Shown here piece after piece: positions 1 through 11,830 of a stretch of 64,000 bases of DNA (position 1 is its first letter; every line of letters begins with the position of its first letter). Position numbers and translations under genes: made by a program. The notes under the pieces are model-generated. The model was not told the DNA's origin. It did not search any database and saw only the letters and a list, made by a program, of their open reading frames with translations. This stretch comes from Delphinapterus leucas (taxonomy: Eukaryota; Chordata; Mammalia; Artiodactyla; Monodontidae), in contig NW_022098024.1 in NCBI RefSeq assembly GCF_002288925.2, positions 436,037 to 500,036 of the forward strand, in the 5' to 3' direction.

Positions 1-1875
1 ACGGCTACCATTTATTAGCTCTGTGTGTCCTTGGTCTTGTGTAAATATTTTGAGTTTCAATTTCTTTTTCCTTAAGAAAAAGTAATTCTACCCACCTCTC
101 AGGTGGCATGAAGATTGTATAAGATGCTGTACATAAACTCTAAAGACCTTTGTAAATGGATGGTGCTACGGGTAACTAATTTGTCTTCTATTTTCTGTAT
201 CATCTCTTCATCTCTCCTTGAAAAATGAGATTTCCCTTGGTCTTCCATCCCCTGCCAATTCTCTAGAGTTTAAGTAGATAACCCAAGTTTCTCATATAGC
301 AACTTCATCAGAGAAGTAAGAAATATGTGTTTGAAAGTGGAGAAAAATGAGGCCAAAGAGTCACACAGGGGAATTGGAACCAGAAGCGGTTCTAACTCAC
401 AGTCTAAATCCATTTTCTTTAGATTACAGTGTTCACTTTTTCTTACCTGTGCTTTTTCTCTCATTTCATCACACAGTATTTTCACCTCTTTTCAGAGCTA
501 AGGAATGAAAAAATGAAAACGAAAATTAATTCAAATCTCAATTCAGCAGGGTCTTTTTTCATCAATTTTCAGGTTCCTAGTTCTGTGTATATATATGGGA
601 TATAAATTGGCAATTTAAATTTCTACAGGACTGCATAGTTATGTGTCTTTACATACTTTGTTATATGTTTTACAACGCTCATGTTCAGTATTCAATATGA
701 TTCCTCTCAGTAACTTGTTTAAAGATATATCATGTAGTGGAATCATTCCTGTTTTACAGATAAGGATACAGAAGCTCAAGGAAATTGGACAGGAAAAACT
801 GCTGGCTAAGGATTCACAGTTGGTTAAAGGAAGAGAGGGAGTGAAAGGAAAAAGGATCCTTTAATCTTTAAGATTAAATCAGAATGCAACTCCCATTTCA
901 CCTCAAGTGTTACTATTTACTGCTTGATAAGAAGTATTCAACTAAGAGTGTCCAAATTTCAATCAGAGAATTTATAACACATGAAACCCAACCGCTTGTT
1001 TATTGCTTGTTTATTGCACTGGAGTCCATAGCACTCAAATGGTCAGTCATTTCTGACCCTGGCTAGGACTTTGAAGGCCAATTTGAGATGGTATTCTAGT
1101 TGGTAAGTGGTACGTGTGGGGTCCTGCATCTGTTGGAAACACCCTGGGGAGAAGAGAATTCTGTAAAAAGGAAGTGATTTTCACTGTGTGGTGGTTAATG
1201 ATCACACACACATACATTTGAACATTTACATTTATTATTTTGTAATTAGCATATCTAATTGCTTTCTGACACAGGAATTCGCTTGCCTGTTTACTCTGTG
1301 TTTCTGCTTAGTGCCATTATCAAATGTGTGGAATCCACCAGTCCCTGAAGACCTATGCCTGTGGTATGGGTCTCCCTTAACTCCCAAAGGGCTTATCATG
1401 TAAAAGAGATGACTTTAGGATTTCAGTAGTATTTCTGACCTGGAAGAGATAGCTCATTCTATTTTGGTAATTTCTGGAGAGATTATAGATCATGATCATT
1501 ACAGTACATGGTAATAGTCAGAAAATAGAGTTTACAGTTACTGAGAATACATACCATGTTGGTATTACATAATCCTAAAAATCATCATTATTTTACATGG
1601 CAACAAACTACCATCATGCATTCTTTTGCTGGTACATACAAACAGTCCTCTAGCCCAGAATGCTCACAAAATAAGGTGCTTGTGGTACGGGCTAGGGTCA
1701 GTCACAACTCCATGGGGGTGATGAATTTTATGTAACTCTGAGAGAAAGAAAATGTAGAGATTGAGATGTTAGAATATTTCCAGGGAAAGTTGCCTGATTG
1801 GCCTTCAAGAAATCTAATAGGCATACATTACCTTAGAAGTAGAAGTCTTAGAAGTAGAAGTAGAAGAAGTCTAAG
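1..1875. other. AT-rich DNA without recognisable gene
   Basis: Only short chance reading frames occur here. About 725-810 resembles the minus-strand end of an old MIR SINE (text like 'ttttacagataaggatacag'). Just before the LTR, 1836-1875 holds a short tandem repeat built on 'ttagaagtagaag'. Nothing else could be assigned. Confidence 0.5.
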
Positions 1876-2390
1876 TGTGATGGTTAATTCATGTGGCAAC
1901 TTGACTGGGCCATGGGGTGCCCATAGAGCTGGTTAAACATTATCTCTGGCTGTGTCTGTGGGGGCGTTTCTGGAAGAGATTAGCATTTGAATTGGTGGGC
2001 TGAGGAAAGGAGATGGCCCTCCCCAGTGCAGGTGGATATTATCCCACCCACGGAAGGCCAGAAGAGAACAAAAGGCAGGGGAAAGTTGAATTTGCTCTGT
2101 ATCTGACTGCGTGAGCTGAAACATCAACTTCTCCTGTCCTCAGGGCTCCTGGTTCTCAGGCATTCAGACCTGGACTGCAGTCTACACCACTGGCTCTCCA
2201 GCTGGCAGATGGCAGGTCATGGGACTTTTCAGCCTCTATAATCATGTAAGGCAAAATGTTATAAGAAATCACTTTTAAATATAGATATAAGTAAACAGAT
2301 ATGAGATATCTATCTCTATATCTGTCAGTCATTTATCTATTAATATATCTTTTATTGGCTCTGTTTCTCTAGAAACCCTGAGTAATACAC
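1876..2390 (+). mobile_element. Solo LTR of the ERVL/MaLR group (MLT2/MLT1-like)
   Basis: The element opens with 'tgtgatggttaattcatgtg' and closes with 'ctctgtttctctagaaaccc' followed by 'taataca'. These are the two conserved ends of mammalian ERVL/MaLR LTRs. An AT-rich segment with short ATATCT runs lies just before the 3' end, as is usual for this group. No internal retroviral sequence follows, so it is a solo LTR. The subfamily was recognised by eye only. Confidence 0.75.
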
Positions 2391-3866
2391 TAATACACCA
2401 AAGTTCCTCAGCTTTGCAGGTACAGAAACTTGAACTTGTCAGTGAGCTGAGTTGGGTTATTCAGGGACACTGATTCGTGCTGAATAAATTCACAAGAGAC
2501 TAAAGTATGTATATCAAAATGAAAATGGTCAATATTTTGATAAATAAGATTTCATCTCCTTATTAAAAAACAATGATCCGAGGCTAGCTTGATGAGTATA
2601 GATTCATAATAAAAATTAGTTATAAGAGTGGACAATTTAATGTTATAACTATTTTCTGTGATATACTGTCTCTGAGGACCAGGATATTAGTTAATGAATT
2701 TAGAACCCTTCCTTTTAATCAGAGTTTGAGTCAGTATTCATAAAACATGGCTAAGAATTTATTTCCAAATGTGACACTTCAGATGTGCTCAACCTCTTTA
2801 GTTTGATTAGTATCAAGTCTTGATCTGGTCTGGGAATTTTTCTTTCCATTTAATTGTGTATCACTGCTATGATGCATGTTGTGTTGATTTTATAGTTTGT
2901 CTCTGAAAAGTTATACCTCTTTTTCTTAAAAAATAGTTTAGGGGCATGTCATCATTATCTCATTGCAATGCCCATAAGTCTTTAAGAACAATTGGAATCA
3001 ACAGGAAGAGTTGGAAATGTTGAGACTGTTCCCATTATAATGTAAGCCTAATACTAAGCCTATGTAATGTAATAACAACATGGCACGAGTAAGGACTTAC
3101 AGATAATAACGAACAATGTGGTGAAGAGTTAAAGACTGGCCTGTTCTGAACAAGCAAAAATGTAGTCAAGAGTTATGAGATCAATTGAACAGATGATGGA
3201 GTAAGATGGATTGGAGATAGATAGTTGCAGATTTAGAATGAAATACTGCGGTAAAATTCAGTCTGAAAGCAGAACCATTGTCAGCCCTACATAGGGAGGA
3301 ATGGGGCACTCTCAGGTCAGTCACAGAGCATCCACTGATTGAGTGCCACTGTCTTTACCCTCTTCTGGGTCCTGAAGATGCAGAACTGAAAGACAATAGG
3401 AACTGTATCCCCTACCATACAGTCTAGAGGGAAAGAAGACATTAACCATTTTTTTTAAAATCCATTTGATGTGTGACAAAGTGCTATAATATAGAAATTT
3501 AGAATTCCACGAGAAGGTATCACAGTGGAATTAAACAGAATCTGGTGGGAGGTGGGTGGGGGGAGACCGGGTTCTGAAGCAACTTTCTGGAATAATAGAA
3601 TAATAAATTCATTTGTTTATAATTATGAATCTACAATTACCATCAGAGAATTAGAATACCTAAAAAGCAAAGTAAGATATTACTTTGCTTAAGTGGGATC
3701 AGGATCTGAGACTCTTTTCTTTCATTTTTATTTTTTAATATCATTAGCATAAGCCAGGGTCCTTGGCCCGAAAATTCTGAGACTCAGTGAATGTTCTGGG
3801 TGTTGGTGATACCTAGTCTCCCTGGGATCCCAAGCTATATCTAACTCAAGTGCGTTTACTCAATGT
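2391..3866. other. AT-rich DNA, nothing recognised
   Basis: No gene-like frame, clear repeat family or tandem array was seen over this 1.5 kb. Confidence 0.4.
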
Positions 3867-3914
3867 TAGCTCATGTTTCCTTGAAGTTAGGTATGGCCAG
3901 ATGACCGAATCCTG
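3867..3914. repeat. 48-bp direct repeat, copy A
   Basis: This segment matches 4920-4967 at 47 of 48 positions (g/a difference at 3907). The flanks do not match. Copy B lies inside an LTR-like sequence whose text continues normally, while copy A has unrelated sequence on both sides, so A looks like the pasted copy. Confidence 0.85.
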
Positions 3915-4040
3915 TGCATATCGCAAATTCCAAATGCCTGTTTTGAGAATTCTCTACTTTTGTAAGTTCAAGTATGTATCTCAGACAGGAATGTGAAAGA
4001 CTGAACATTAATGAATTGTACCTGGAAACAGAGTAAAATT

Positions 4041-4058
4041 GGGGCGGGGGGGGGAGGG
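4041..4058 (+). repeat. G-rich run
   Basis: A run of almost pure G (17 of 18 bases before the next break), interrupted by one C and one A. It could form a G-quadruplex on the plus strand. No gene lies next to it. Confidence 0.6.
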
Positions 4059-4707
4059 CGTTACACGGTAGGTGGGACCCGTGTCCTTGGTTCTCATTCA
4101 TTCATTCTGTAAATTGCCATCTATACCAAAATGTGCAGCCAAGGTTGCAGTGGCCTCTAGAGAGAATGATGTTAACAAACCATTTTCTCTCTCTTCTCCT
4201 GCTGTTTGAAATGTCACCAGAGCCCTGAGAGTAACAGAGGATTTTAATGTACATTCAGGTGTATGATTCTTTCTATTATCGTTCTGATTATTATTATCGT
4301 TATTCACATCCTATTAGCTTTTCACCTTGAGCTAATGTGACATTTCAGTGCTATGGAAAATCAATGAGCCAAAAATTTCTCATGCTACAACAAACAATCA
4401 CTGTTGATTTAAGTACAAAGACTAAATACCACATAGACAATATGGATAAAGAGCTTAAAATGCATACACATACATACCATCCATTACTGAGAATCTTTTA
4501 AGTGGTTTTCAAAATTAGTGTTTTCTGCTGGGAAGAAAATATTCCCTTATTGAATGACCATAACCTGAACTGCTTGCTTTCAGCATAATTAGCTATGTCT
4601 TCACTTCTGATAATGATACCAAACCTTGGATTTAATTAGACTCTAATTGCTGTTTAAAATTGTCTCCTGCCTCAGACTTTGCTTTCTTTGCCATCTCATT
4701 CTGGTTG

Positions 4708-4729
4708 TTTTTTTTTTTTTTTTTTTTTT
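4708..4729 (-). repeat. Poly-T tract (22 T)
   Basis: An uninterrupted T run. No recognisable SINE or LINE body is attached, so it may be a plain homopolymer or the tail of a very short minus-strand insertion. Confidence 0.6.
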
Positions 4730-4918
4730 CCATTTTCTGTATTTGTTCCTGTACTGAGACCACAATACGTAACAAGTTAGTCACAAAATTTTAGCAAACA
4801 AGATAGTCCTAGCAAGAATACATGATATTTTCCAAGAAGCTTCTCTACTAATGACTTTGCATGACAGAGAATGGCTGACTGTTTGCCAAGCACATTTTCA
4901 GTGTCTCCTGGGAAAGAG

Positions 4919-5260
4919 CTAGCTCATGTTTCCTTGAAGTTAGGTATGGCCAGATGACCAAATCCTGGCCAATGGAATGTGTATAGAAATGATCCTGGCT
5001 TAGAAAACCTTTCACTGGATACTCCATTCTATTTCTTCCCTGTCTGCTGGCTGTAGGTGACCTTGGATGTCACATAGTTTCTAAGCCTTTGCTATGCTGG
5101 GTCCCTTCTCCCCACCTCCACCTGTTAGATGTTCATTGTGTGAGTGAGAAACAATTTTCTAATGGGTTAAACTGTAGAAATTCATGGTCCAGCTGTTTCA
5201 GCGGCTAGCATTACCTTATCTAAAACATTTGGTAATGTCTCCCATGAACCATTGGCTAAT
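4919..5260 (+). mobile_element. Old MaLR-type LTR fragment (MLT1-like)
   Basis: Text such as 'ggtatggccagatgacc' then 'cctggccaatggaatgtg', a middle part about a 'ctgctggctg' motif, and 'gtgagtgagaaacaattttc' follow the usual order of this old LTR family. The start (4920-4967) is the template of the 48-bp repeat at 3867-3914. Confidence 0.55.
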
Positions 5261-5280
5261 GTTTTACTTTCCCTCTGAAC

Positions 5281-5650
5281 TGGCAGGGTTTTCCAGAGAA
5301 ACAGACCCATAGGATATATATAATAAGATATATGTATTTATATATTATATAATGGTATATGTATTTATATAGATTTAAATCTGTATAAAGAGATTTATTA
5401 CGAAGAATTAGCTTTCACAATTATGGGGGCCCACAAGATTTAAATCCACAGGGCAATCCTGCAGGCTGGAAACTCTGTCTTGAGGCAGAATTTCTTCTTC
5501 CTCAGAAAACCCGTTTTGCTCTTAAAGCCTTTCCACTGATTGGGTGAGGCCTTCCCATATAATTCAGGCAATCTTTTTACTGGAAGTGTACTGATGTTAA
5601 TTACATCTACAAGATACTTTCCCAGCAACAACTATATTAGTTTTTATAAC
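5281..5650 (-). mobile_element. ERVL-type LTR fragment, antisense (MLT2-like)
   Basis: The left edge reads 'ttttccagagaaacagaccc', the reverse complement of the conserved 3' end of ERVL LTRs. The AT-rich 'tatat' segment expected beside that end follows at 5313-5370. The rest ('tcacaattatgggggcccac', 'caggctggaaactctg') matches the antisense body. It is truncated towards the element's 5' end. Confidence 0.7.
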
Positions 5651-6384
5651 TCTCGTTAGGATATCACATTAAGTTACCACGTCCTGGTGAAGAAAGCCCT
5701 CTTTACTTAAATCCAGAAGTTTAAACTCAGAAAATACGTAACAGCTTCTCATTAATGCAATGGGAATGTCTAAATAGAAAGCTTTATTGAAAGTACATAT
5801 TTTTTTTAATTAGAAAAAGCTCGTACATACCAGGAGTCACTAAATAAAATCTACAGTGCCCAGCCAGACACAAAAATAAGTAAATGTGTGGATAAAGTTG
5901 AGTCTAAGAAGGAGAATGGCGGAGGCTGTGAAAACTGGGGTAGGTTGTCGAATTCAAAAGGTTCACAACATTTTTGGAAAAAACCAAAACTGTCTGTGGT
6001 TTGGCTACAGCTACTTTTTAACCTCTAAATTGAAATACATCTTTTTTTTCCCCCTAAAAATATTGAAACTATTAGAATCAGGTGATTCCACTGGGATTGG
6101 TGACTCAGGAGATCCATAGCCATCTTCCTGGAAACATGAAAAATATGAAGAAATAGGAGCTAGGCAGAGGCTGTTCTCCCCGCAGAAGTTGTAATGCGGG
6201 TGGGGATAAAATGCAGCGTGAGCTGGCGGTACGTGGGTACACGTATGTGATTTCCATGGTCTCAGTCTTACGGGTCATAGAAGGCAATGATTTCAAATCA
6301 TGTAGCAAAAACAACAAACGCTTTGTGTCTAGACAGTCACAGAATGAGAGTGAGACATCCCGTCTTTACCTGGCTGCCTAGTCC

Positions 6385-6510
6385 CTTACCGGCTTTGTGA
6401 TCTTGAACAAATCACAAAACATTGTGAGCATCATTGTCCTTACCTGTCAATTAAGGGGATTGGTTTCATTGATCACCAAAATGTCTCTCAGCTCTAACAT
6501 TTGTTGATTA
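6385..6510 (+). repeat. MIR SINE fragment
   Basis: 'ctttgtgatcttgaacaaatcac' spacing followed by a 'cttacctgtcaa' block and a G-rich block matches the MIR core region (acceptor-like 'gaccttgggcaagtcac' and 'ctcatctgtaaaatggg' in family terms). It is diverged, as expected for this Mesozoic family. Confidence 0.7.
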
Positions 6511-6604
6511 TATGATGTGCCTCCTCTGAGGCACGGTGTGTGTTCCTACTTACTTCTAGTTGTAGCAAAGTATCTAAAAGTTATTTAGAACTTAGCCACC
6601 CTTT

Positions 6605-6823
6605 AAAAATACATGTCAAGAATAGTAATAGCATTTACTAATGTTTACCAAGAGCACGTTAAGTCCTTGGCACTTTATATGTAGTATCATGCAATCATCA
6701 CAATATCGAAATAAGGTACAGAAGATGTACATTAATTGCTGAGGTCATACAGGTAAAAAGTGGCAGTGCAAGCATCTACACCCAGGCTTCACATCGCCAG
6801 GACTATTAACCGCTATGCTGTGC
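6605..6823 (-). repeat. MIR SINE, antisense, near full length
   Basis: Read on the minus strand it starts near 'ggcacagcatagcggttaat' (MIR head), passes 'aagcctgggtgtagatgctt', and ends in the 'cactttatatgtagtatc' region read backward. The order of head, core and tail is intact over about 215 bp. Confidence 0.75.
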
Positions 6824-7939
6824 CATCCCAGCTGGCCCTCCCTCAGCCTTCGCCCCGATTCCATGCCAGGATGTATATATAGGAAGCAGTAATGACTGCA
6901 TTTCTCTCTATTCATCTCAGCTCCCTCTCCAAGAAGCAGTGTCCACGCACACCAGCTTCTTATTGTGTCCACTGTCTCCTTATTTCCCTCCCCAGACCGT
7001 TGCACATGTCCCATCTGCCTTTACCACAAGTCAATAATGACAGCCAGGATGCTTCCCACTTGCAAATTGCTTTTCACTTTGGCCATTTCTCAGCTGGCTG
7101 GTGTGAAGTTTGTAGTCTGTAAAAGCAGGGAAGGGGCAGCACATGGCTGGAAGCCAGAGTACAGGATGACATCTATTCTTCCCTTTTCCTGGGACATGTT
7201 TGCAATTGGTTACACAATTTAGAGAAAAAGAGAAAGGCTGAAATGCAACACAGTAAAATAGAAAAGCAGAGAGATTGCTTCTGAAAGGTGGTTAAATTTC
7301 CTGCGTCAGTGTCCCCTATGAAAAAGCTAATGGCATCGGCCCTCAGAAAGGCTCTTCCCTCTCTCGCAAAAAGAAAAGCTCTTTCAGGACCATAAACACC
7401 CTCTTCTGCTCAACCAGGGTCACCCTTCCTCTGCTCATTCTCTACTTATTGTCAGATGCCCCGCCCTACTAAGGGGATCATATGGCTATGCTGCTGCACT
7501 GATGGAGTAATGCCGCCATCCTTTTTCTTTTATCAAATGCTCATACAAATGGACTCTTCAGGCTGGTTCCTTGTTATTGCTAAGATTTCTACCCTGGAAC
7601 TCCAGTGTTTGCCGAACAGCAAACTTTTGTTTGAGAGGCTTGGTATGAATTCCAGCTGTGAAGCATTACTAATAAAACCCAGATATCTAGGTTTCACAAA
7701 TTTGTGTGATAATTCATCTTTCTCCAACTCATAAAAGCCTAAACCTGTACCTCAGTTGATGGTGAGGCATTAGATATCTTTACCAAGTTTCCTTCTTCAA
7801 GTACATCTTGACACTCTGGAGAGTGTCTAAATATTGCAAACATCTGTGCTGATTGTCACTATCCACCTCAGCCATGCTAGGGCCTGTGCATTACTGTATC
7901 CACAGTCTGGAATGCAGGCCCCTCTTATCTCTGCATGTG

Positions 7940-8525
7940 TATTAGTTTTCTGTTGTTGCCGTACAAAGCTTCATGGTATAAAACAGCACACTTTTATGAT
8001 CTCACAGTTCTGTAAGTCAGAAGTCGAGTATGACTCTTACGGAGCTCAAATCAAGTGGTCAGCAGGGCTGCATTCCTTCTCGCAGGCTCTAGGGGAGAAT
8101 TCATTTACTGCTCATTACGGTTACTGGCAGAATTCAGTTACTGGGACTGTAGGCCCAAGGTCCCTGTTTTCCTCCTGGCTGTCAACTGAGTTCCATTCCC
8201 AGCTCCTAGAATCCAAACTGCACTGCTTGGCTTGTGGTGTCTTTTCTCCATCTTCAAAGCCAGCAACAGTGTGTTCAGTCCTTCTCATGCCACATCTTTC
8301 TGACCCGCTGTTATGACTTCCTCTTCCACCTGTAGACTCAGTGATTAGATTAGATGATGATCCATGTGGCTCATCCAGCTCCACATGGATCATCATCTCC
8401 CCACATCAAGGTCTCTAACCCTAAAGGTCACATCTGCACATTCCCTTTTGCCATGTAAAATGACATATCCATAGGTTCCAGAGATGAGGATGTGGTCATC
8501 TTTGTTGGGGCCATTACTCTGCTTC
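7940..8525 (-). mobile_element. MLT1-type MaLR LTR, antisense
   Basis: The segment begins 'gtgtattagttttctgttg' and 'gatctcacagttctgtaag', the reverse complement of the MLT1 3' end. It continues through 'gcaggctctaggggagaatt' and ends near 'ggttccagagatgaggatg' and 'catctttgttggggccatta'. The 160-residue open frame on the plus strand here is a by-product of the LTR. An 18-bp perfect hairpin lies inside it at 8352-8398. Confidence 0.75.
8352..8398. repeat. 18-bp perfect inverted repeat with 11-nt loop
   Basis: The left arm is 8352-8369 and the right arm 8381-8398; all 18 pairs match. The loop is 8370-8380. It lies in an old LTR where a hairpin is not a family feature, as far as I recall. Confidence 0.9.
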
Positions 8526-8526
8526 T

Positions 8527-8786
8527 TTATATTATTTAAACGTCTGCTCAAATGTTACCTTCTCAGTGGGGTCTTCCTTGACCAGAGAAAATATTATTTT
8601 CACAGTAATGATTATTATCTGCATTTATTTGCTTATATATTGCTTATGTATTGTTTTACTTGTTTATTGTCCATATCTCCAACTAGAGTGAAACTCCTTA
8701 AGCAGAGGTTTTGTATGACTCTATTCCAAACACCTGAATAGTAGTTGCTACATAATAGCTACTCAATACATGTTTATTGAGTGGAC
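8527..8786 (+). mobile_element. L2 LINE 3' end
   Basis: Text runs 'ctgctcaaatgttaccttct', 'ggtcttccttgaccagag', then 'aactagagtgaaactcctta', 'cacctgaatagtagttgcta' and 'ctcaatacatgtttattgag'. This is the order of the L2 3' UTR with its terminal 'caataaatgtttgttga' motif. A CHR SINE has landed directly at its 3' end. Confidence 0.75.
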
Positions 8787-9012
8787 AAAAAAAATGAATA
8801 CATGGGGCTTCCCTGGTGGCGCAGTGGTTGAGAGTCCGCCTGCCGATGCAGGGGACACGGGTTCGTGCCCCGGTCCGGGAGGATCCCACATGCCACGGAG
8901 CTGCTGGGCCTGTGGGCCCGGAACCTGTGCTCCGCGGCGGGAGAGGCTACAGCAGTGAGAGGCCTGCGTACCACCCAAAAAAAAAAGAAGAAAAAAAAAA
9001 ATGAATACATGG
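8787..9012 (+). mobile_element. CHR SINE (copy 1) with target-site duplication
   Basis: The body 8806-8993 starts 'gggcttccctggtggcgcag', carries a tRNA-like B box ('gggttcgtgccccgg' at about 8859-8873) and ends in an A-rich tail. It is flanked by a 19-bp direct repeat, eight A plus 'tgaatacatgg', at 8787-8805 and 8994-9012. RNA polymerase III-transcribed SINEs of this type are spread by LINE-1. Not a functional tRNA gene. Confidence 0.93.
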
Positions 9013-9761
9013 ATATGATTTTGAACCTATCTTGTGTAGACGATTCCAATTTTGAGTCTTTACACTCCCCTGAAAAATTCCTCATGCCCATGATGGTTGC
9101 CAGAATGTTCACTGTCTTTATCAAAACAGCTCCCCTTACCCAAAGAATGTGTCTTTGGCCAGGCCATTTGAATGGCATATTCCAAGTACAGGACATTTCC
9201 CATAGTCTGAGTTTTGAAGCTCAGGAAAATAACACATGGAAGACTTCAGTGGAAGATACAGATTGGGCTTCAGTCTTCCCTACCAGATTCCTGAACATCA
9301 TGCAGTGAGGCTATGCCTCTGAGAACTTCCTGCCAACAGCATGTCTCTATGCCAGTCTCCAGTGGGTAATAATAGCTAGCTCATGCATATCTCTCAAGAA
9401 TTAACATGATTTTTGGAGAGAGGAAAGTTTAACCCATATTTAGGAAAGAAGCATATTCTCTCGCTCCTGAAAAAAAGAAATATATTGTGTAGTATAGTTT
9501 AGCTATCCCTTATCTCAAACGTCTTTCCTTTCCTTTTGCTTTGCTTTACTATTATATCAGCAAACTACAAATATAATATTTCTTTTCATAAAAGAGAAAG
9601 GAAGTCTTGCCCCAAAGTTGAAATCAAGAGTTCATCTGTAAAAAAGCAGAATATTTCTGGCGATAAACTGGAAGTCCACTCCTAAAGACACATACACACA
9701 CACTTGTAGTCAGAATTCCAAAAGCTTGGGTCCATTCCCACCAGAGCATGTCTTTACAGTA
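9013..9761. other. Unassigned DNA
   Basis: No recognised repeat or gene. The reading frame that crosses from the SINE to 9308 has no family resemblance I can see. Confidence 0.35.
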
Positions 9762-10160
9762 ACATTTATGGAGTACCAGATGTGAAGTATAGCCTGTGCT
9801 AGGTATCCTCTATATCAGTGGTCCCCAACCTTTTCGGCACCAGGGACCGGTTTCATGGAAGAAAATTTTTCCATGGATGGGGTGGAGGTGTGGCCTGGCT
9901 CCGGCGGTAATGCGAGCCATGGCGAGTGATGAGCGGCAGGTGAAGCTCCACTCGCTCGCCCTCCTCTGTCCCCCTGCTGTTCTGCCTGGTTCCTAGTAGG
10001 CCTGGGGGTTGGGGACCCCTGCTCTATATATTGTCATTTAATAAGTTTTTGACCTTCTAGGTAGATATTGTTACCCCTGTGTTAATCAGGAAGATATTGT
10101 CTTGAAGAGATAATATCCAAGAGATATTTGTGATTTCAAACCAGGCTGCTGGATTCCAAA
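9762..10160 (-). repeat. MIR SINE, antisense, split by a hAT miniature element
   Basis: 'acatttatggagtaccagat' and 'gcctgtgctaggtatcct' before 9815, and 'taggtagatattgttacccc' after 10022, are successive parts of an antisense MIR. The break at 9816 coincides exactly with the hAT insertion, so the MIR was there first. Confidence 0.7.
9816..10021. mobile_element. hAT-type miniature inverted-repeat transposon (206 bp)
   Basis: The ends are complementary: 'cagtggtccccaacc' at the left and 'ggttggggacccctg' at the right, with one or two mismatches. The flanks carry a perfect 8-bp duplication 'ctctatat' at 9808-9815 and 10022-10029. An 8-bp duplication is the mark of hAT transposases. The interior is GC-rich with 'ggtaatgcgag' text and no coding potential, so it was moved by a transposase from elsewhere. 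Family name not assigned. Confidence 0.9.
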
Positions 10161-11544
10161 ATCAGTACTCTTTTCAAGGTTTTTCACTGCTCTAAATCTG
10201 TCATCCTTTCTGCTTCCTTTTAGGTCACTTTTACTGTCTTCTTCATATTTATATACCTATTGCCCTTATGCTGACCTGGAAGCATCTTTTTCTAGGTCTT
10301 TCTTTCTAGGGGAGTATTCTAATGTCCAAAAAATACTTCTCCTTGTCCCAGAACACTGTTTCCTTCAAGAGTTTGCTCTCACCGAAGAATTTCTGGGATG
10401 AATACCAACTATAAGCACGGTGGCATAGTGAGAAAGAAATAGAACTTGAATTCAAGTTGTGAATCTGCAAATTTTAGTAGTAAGGTTTGGGGCTGAGAAT
10501 GTTGTAGTAAAGCCCTTGGGAAATGGGACTTCATCCTAAGACTAACATGCATCAAACCTCTCCTCTAAGGCTCTGGACTGGGTCTAACACACTGTTTCAT
10601 TCATTGCCTCGTTTTGTTTTATTAACATTCTCTGAGCGTCAGATTCTTTAACTCCAAAATAGTGTTGAGAACAATAGAACCTTTCTCACTAGTGGTAGGC
10701 AAATGATGAAGCATCAATGTTAAATATATCATAAGTAGGAAAATAATTTTCTAAACTCAAATCCCCGTACTAGTGACTGCAGGATCCAAAGTTAAATAAC
10801 AAAAATAATCTTAACCTGTTTTAAGAAATGAAAGTGTTGAAATCTTGCATAAATGAAAGTCCAGCAGGACAGGCTCTAGGTGTGGAATGGAATAGAATCA
10901 TCAGAGTGCCTGGTTCTTAATGTCTTTCCAATCTTCTATCCTCAGTATTGGCTTCCTCTAAGGCTGGTTGCCTTTATGCTGTTTAAATACTTTGCAAAAA
11001 AAATTGTGACCAAAGGGATTCCTTTTCATGTCCAGCAGGAGTGAGAGAGAAACTGTCCTGCCAAGAATTACATGAACACACTTTCCTTTAGTTTGGGCCA
11101 ATTTATATCTCAAAACCACTGCTAGTTGAGAAAGAGTTACCGTAAGAATGTCATTCACTGATGAACTCAGGACAGCTAGAGATGAAGTCGCTTCCCTTAG
11201 TTTCATGGGGATTAAGGGGACATTTTCACAAAATTGCAACTATGTTTGGAAGAACACAGTTGAATTTCTGAGTAAGCAGCAAACACATTCTCATGAAGAA
11301 CTCTGCCCCTCTTTCCACACTTATTCCATGTTTCCTCCCCCAAAAGGCAGACTAGTTGCTAACACAATTGACTAGAGCCCATGACATTTATCATTCCCTT
11401 TTGCTAATGTGTTGCTTTACTGAAACCTTTTCAGACACGGGTAGGAAGAAGGTCCTGAGAACAGATCAGTTAGTCACAAAGATTTCTTCCTACAATGTGC
11501 GTGTTCTGTACAGTGTGCCTTGGTTGCTCTTCCCCTGAAAAGGT
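10161..11544. other. Unassigned AT-rich DNA
   Basis: No recognised repeat family and only short reading frames. A 93-codon minus-strand frame at 10958-11239 has no visible domain. Confidence 0.35.
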
Positions 11545-11830
11545 AGAATTTATTTCTCTACCTCGTGAATCTGGACTTGCTTTGGAAGTGGCTTAAACCA
11601 ATACACTGTAATAGATGTGAAACTTTTCAGCCTAAGTCTCAAAAGGCATTATAACTTCTACTTTTGCTTGCTACCCTAGAACTGCTGTGTAAAAAAGCTT
11701 GAGCTAACCTCCAGGATGGACAACACATGGAAAAAAGAGATCAAGTCAACAACCAGCATGAACAAATACATGATTGCTATTTCAGTCCACTGTGTTTGGG
11801 GTGGTTTGTTACACAGAAATAGGTAACAAT
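11545..11830 (+). mobile_element. MLT1-type MaLR LTR fragment
   Basis: 'ggcttaaaccaatacactgt', 'tttgcttgctaccctagaac' and the terminal 'ggtggtttgttacacagaaa' with 'taggtaac' follow the MLT1 order and 3' end. The AATAAA-type region is degraded. Confidence 0.65.

Noticed and set aside
7834..8316. 160-codon plus-strand frame
   Set aside because: Lies within the antisense MLT1 LTR; no domain and no start context. LTR text explains it.
8806..8993. tRNA-like B box in CHR SINEs as a tRNA gene
   Set aside because: The head is tRNA-derived but lacks a proper cloverleaf and is followed by SINE body and A-tail.
8770..9004. Frames of 62-147 codons across the CHR SINE at 8806
   Set aside because: They translate the SINE itself; the same peptides recur at every CHR copy in the window. 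Not genes.
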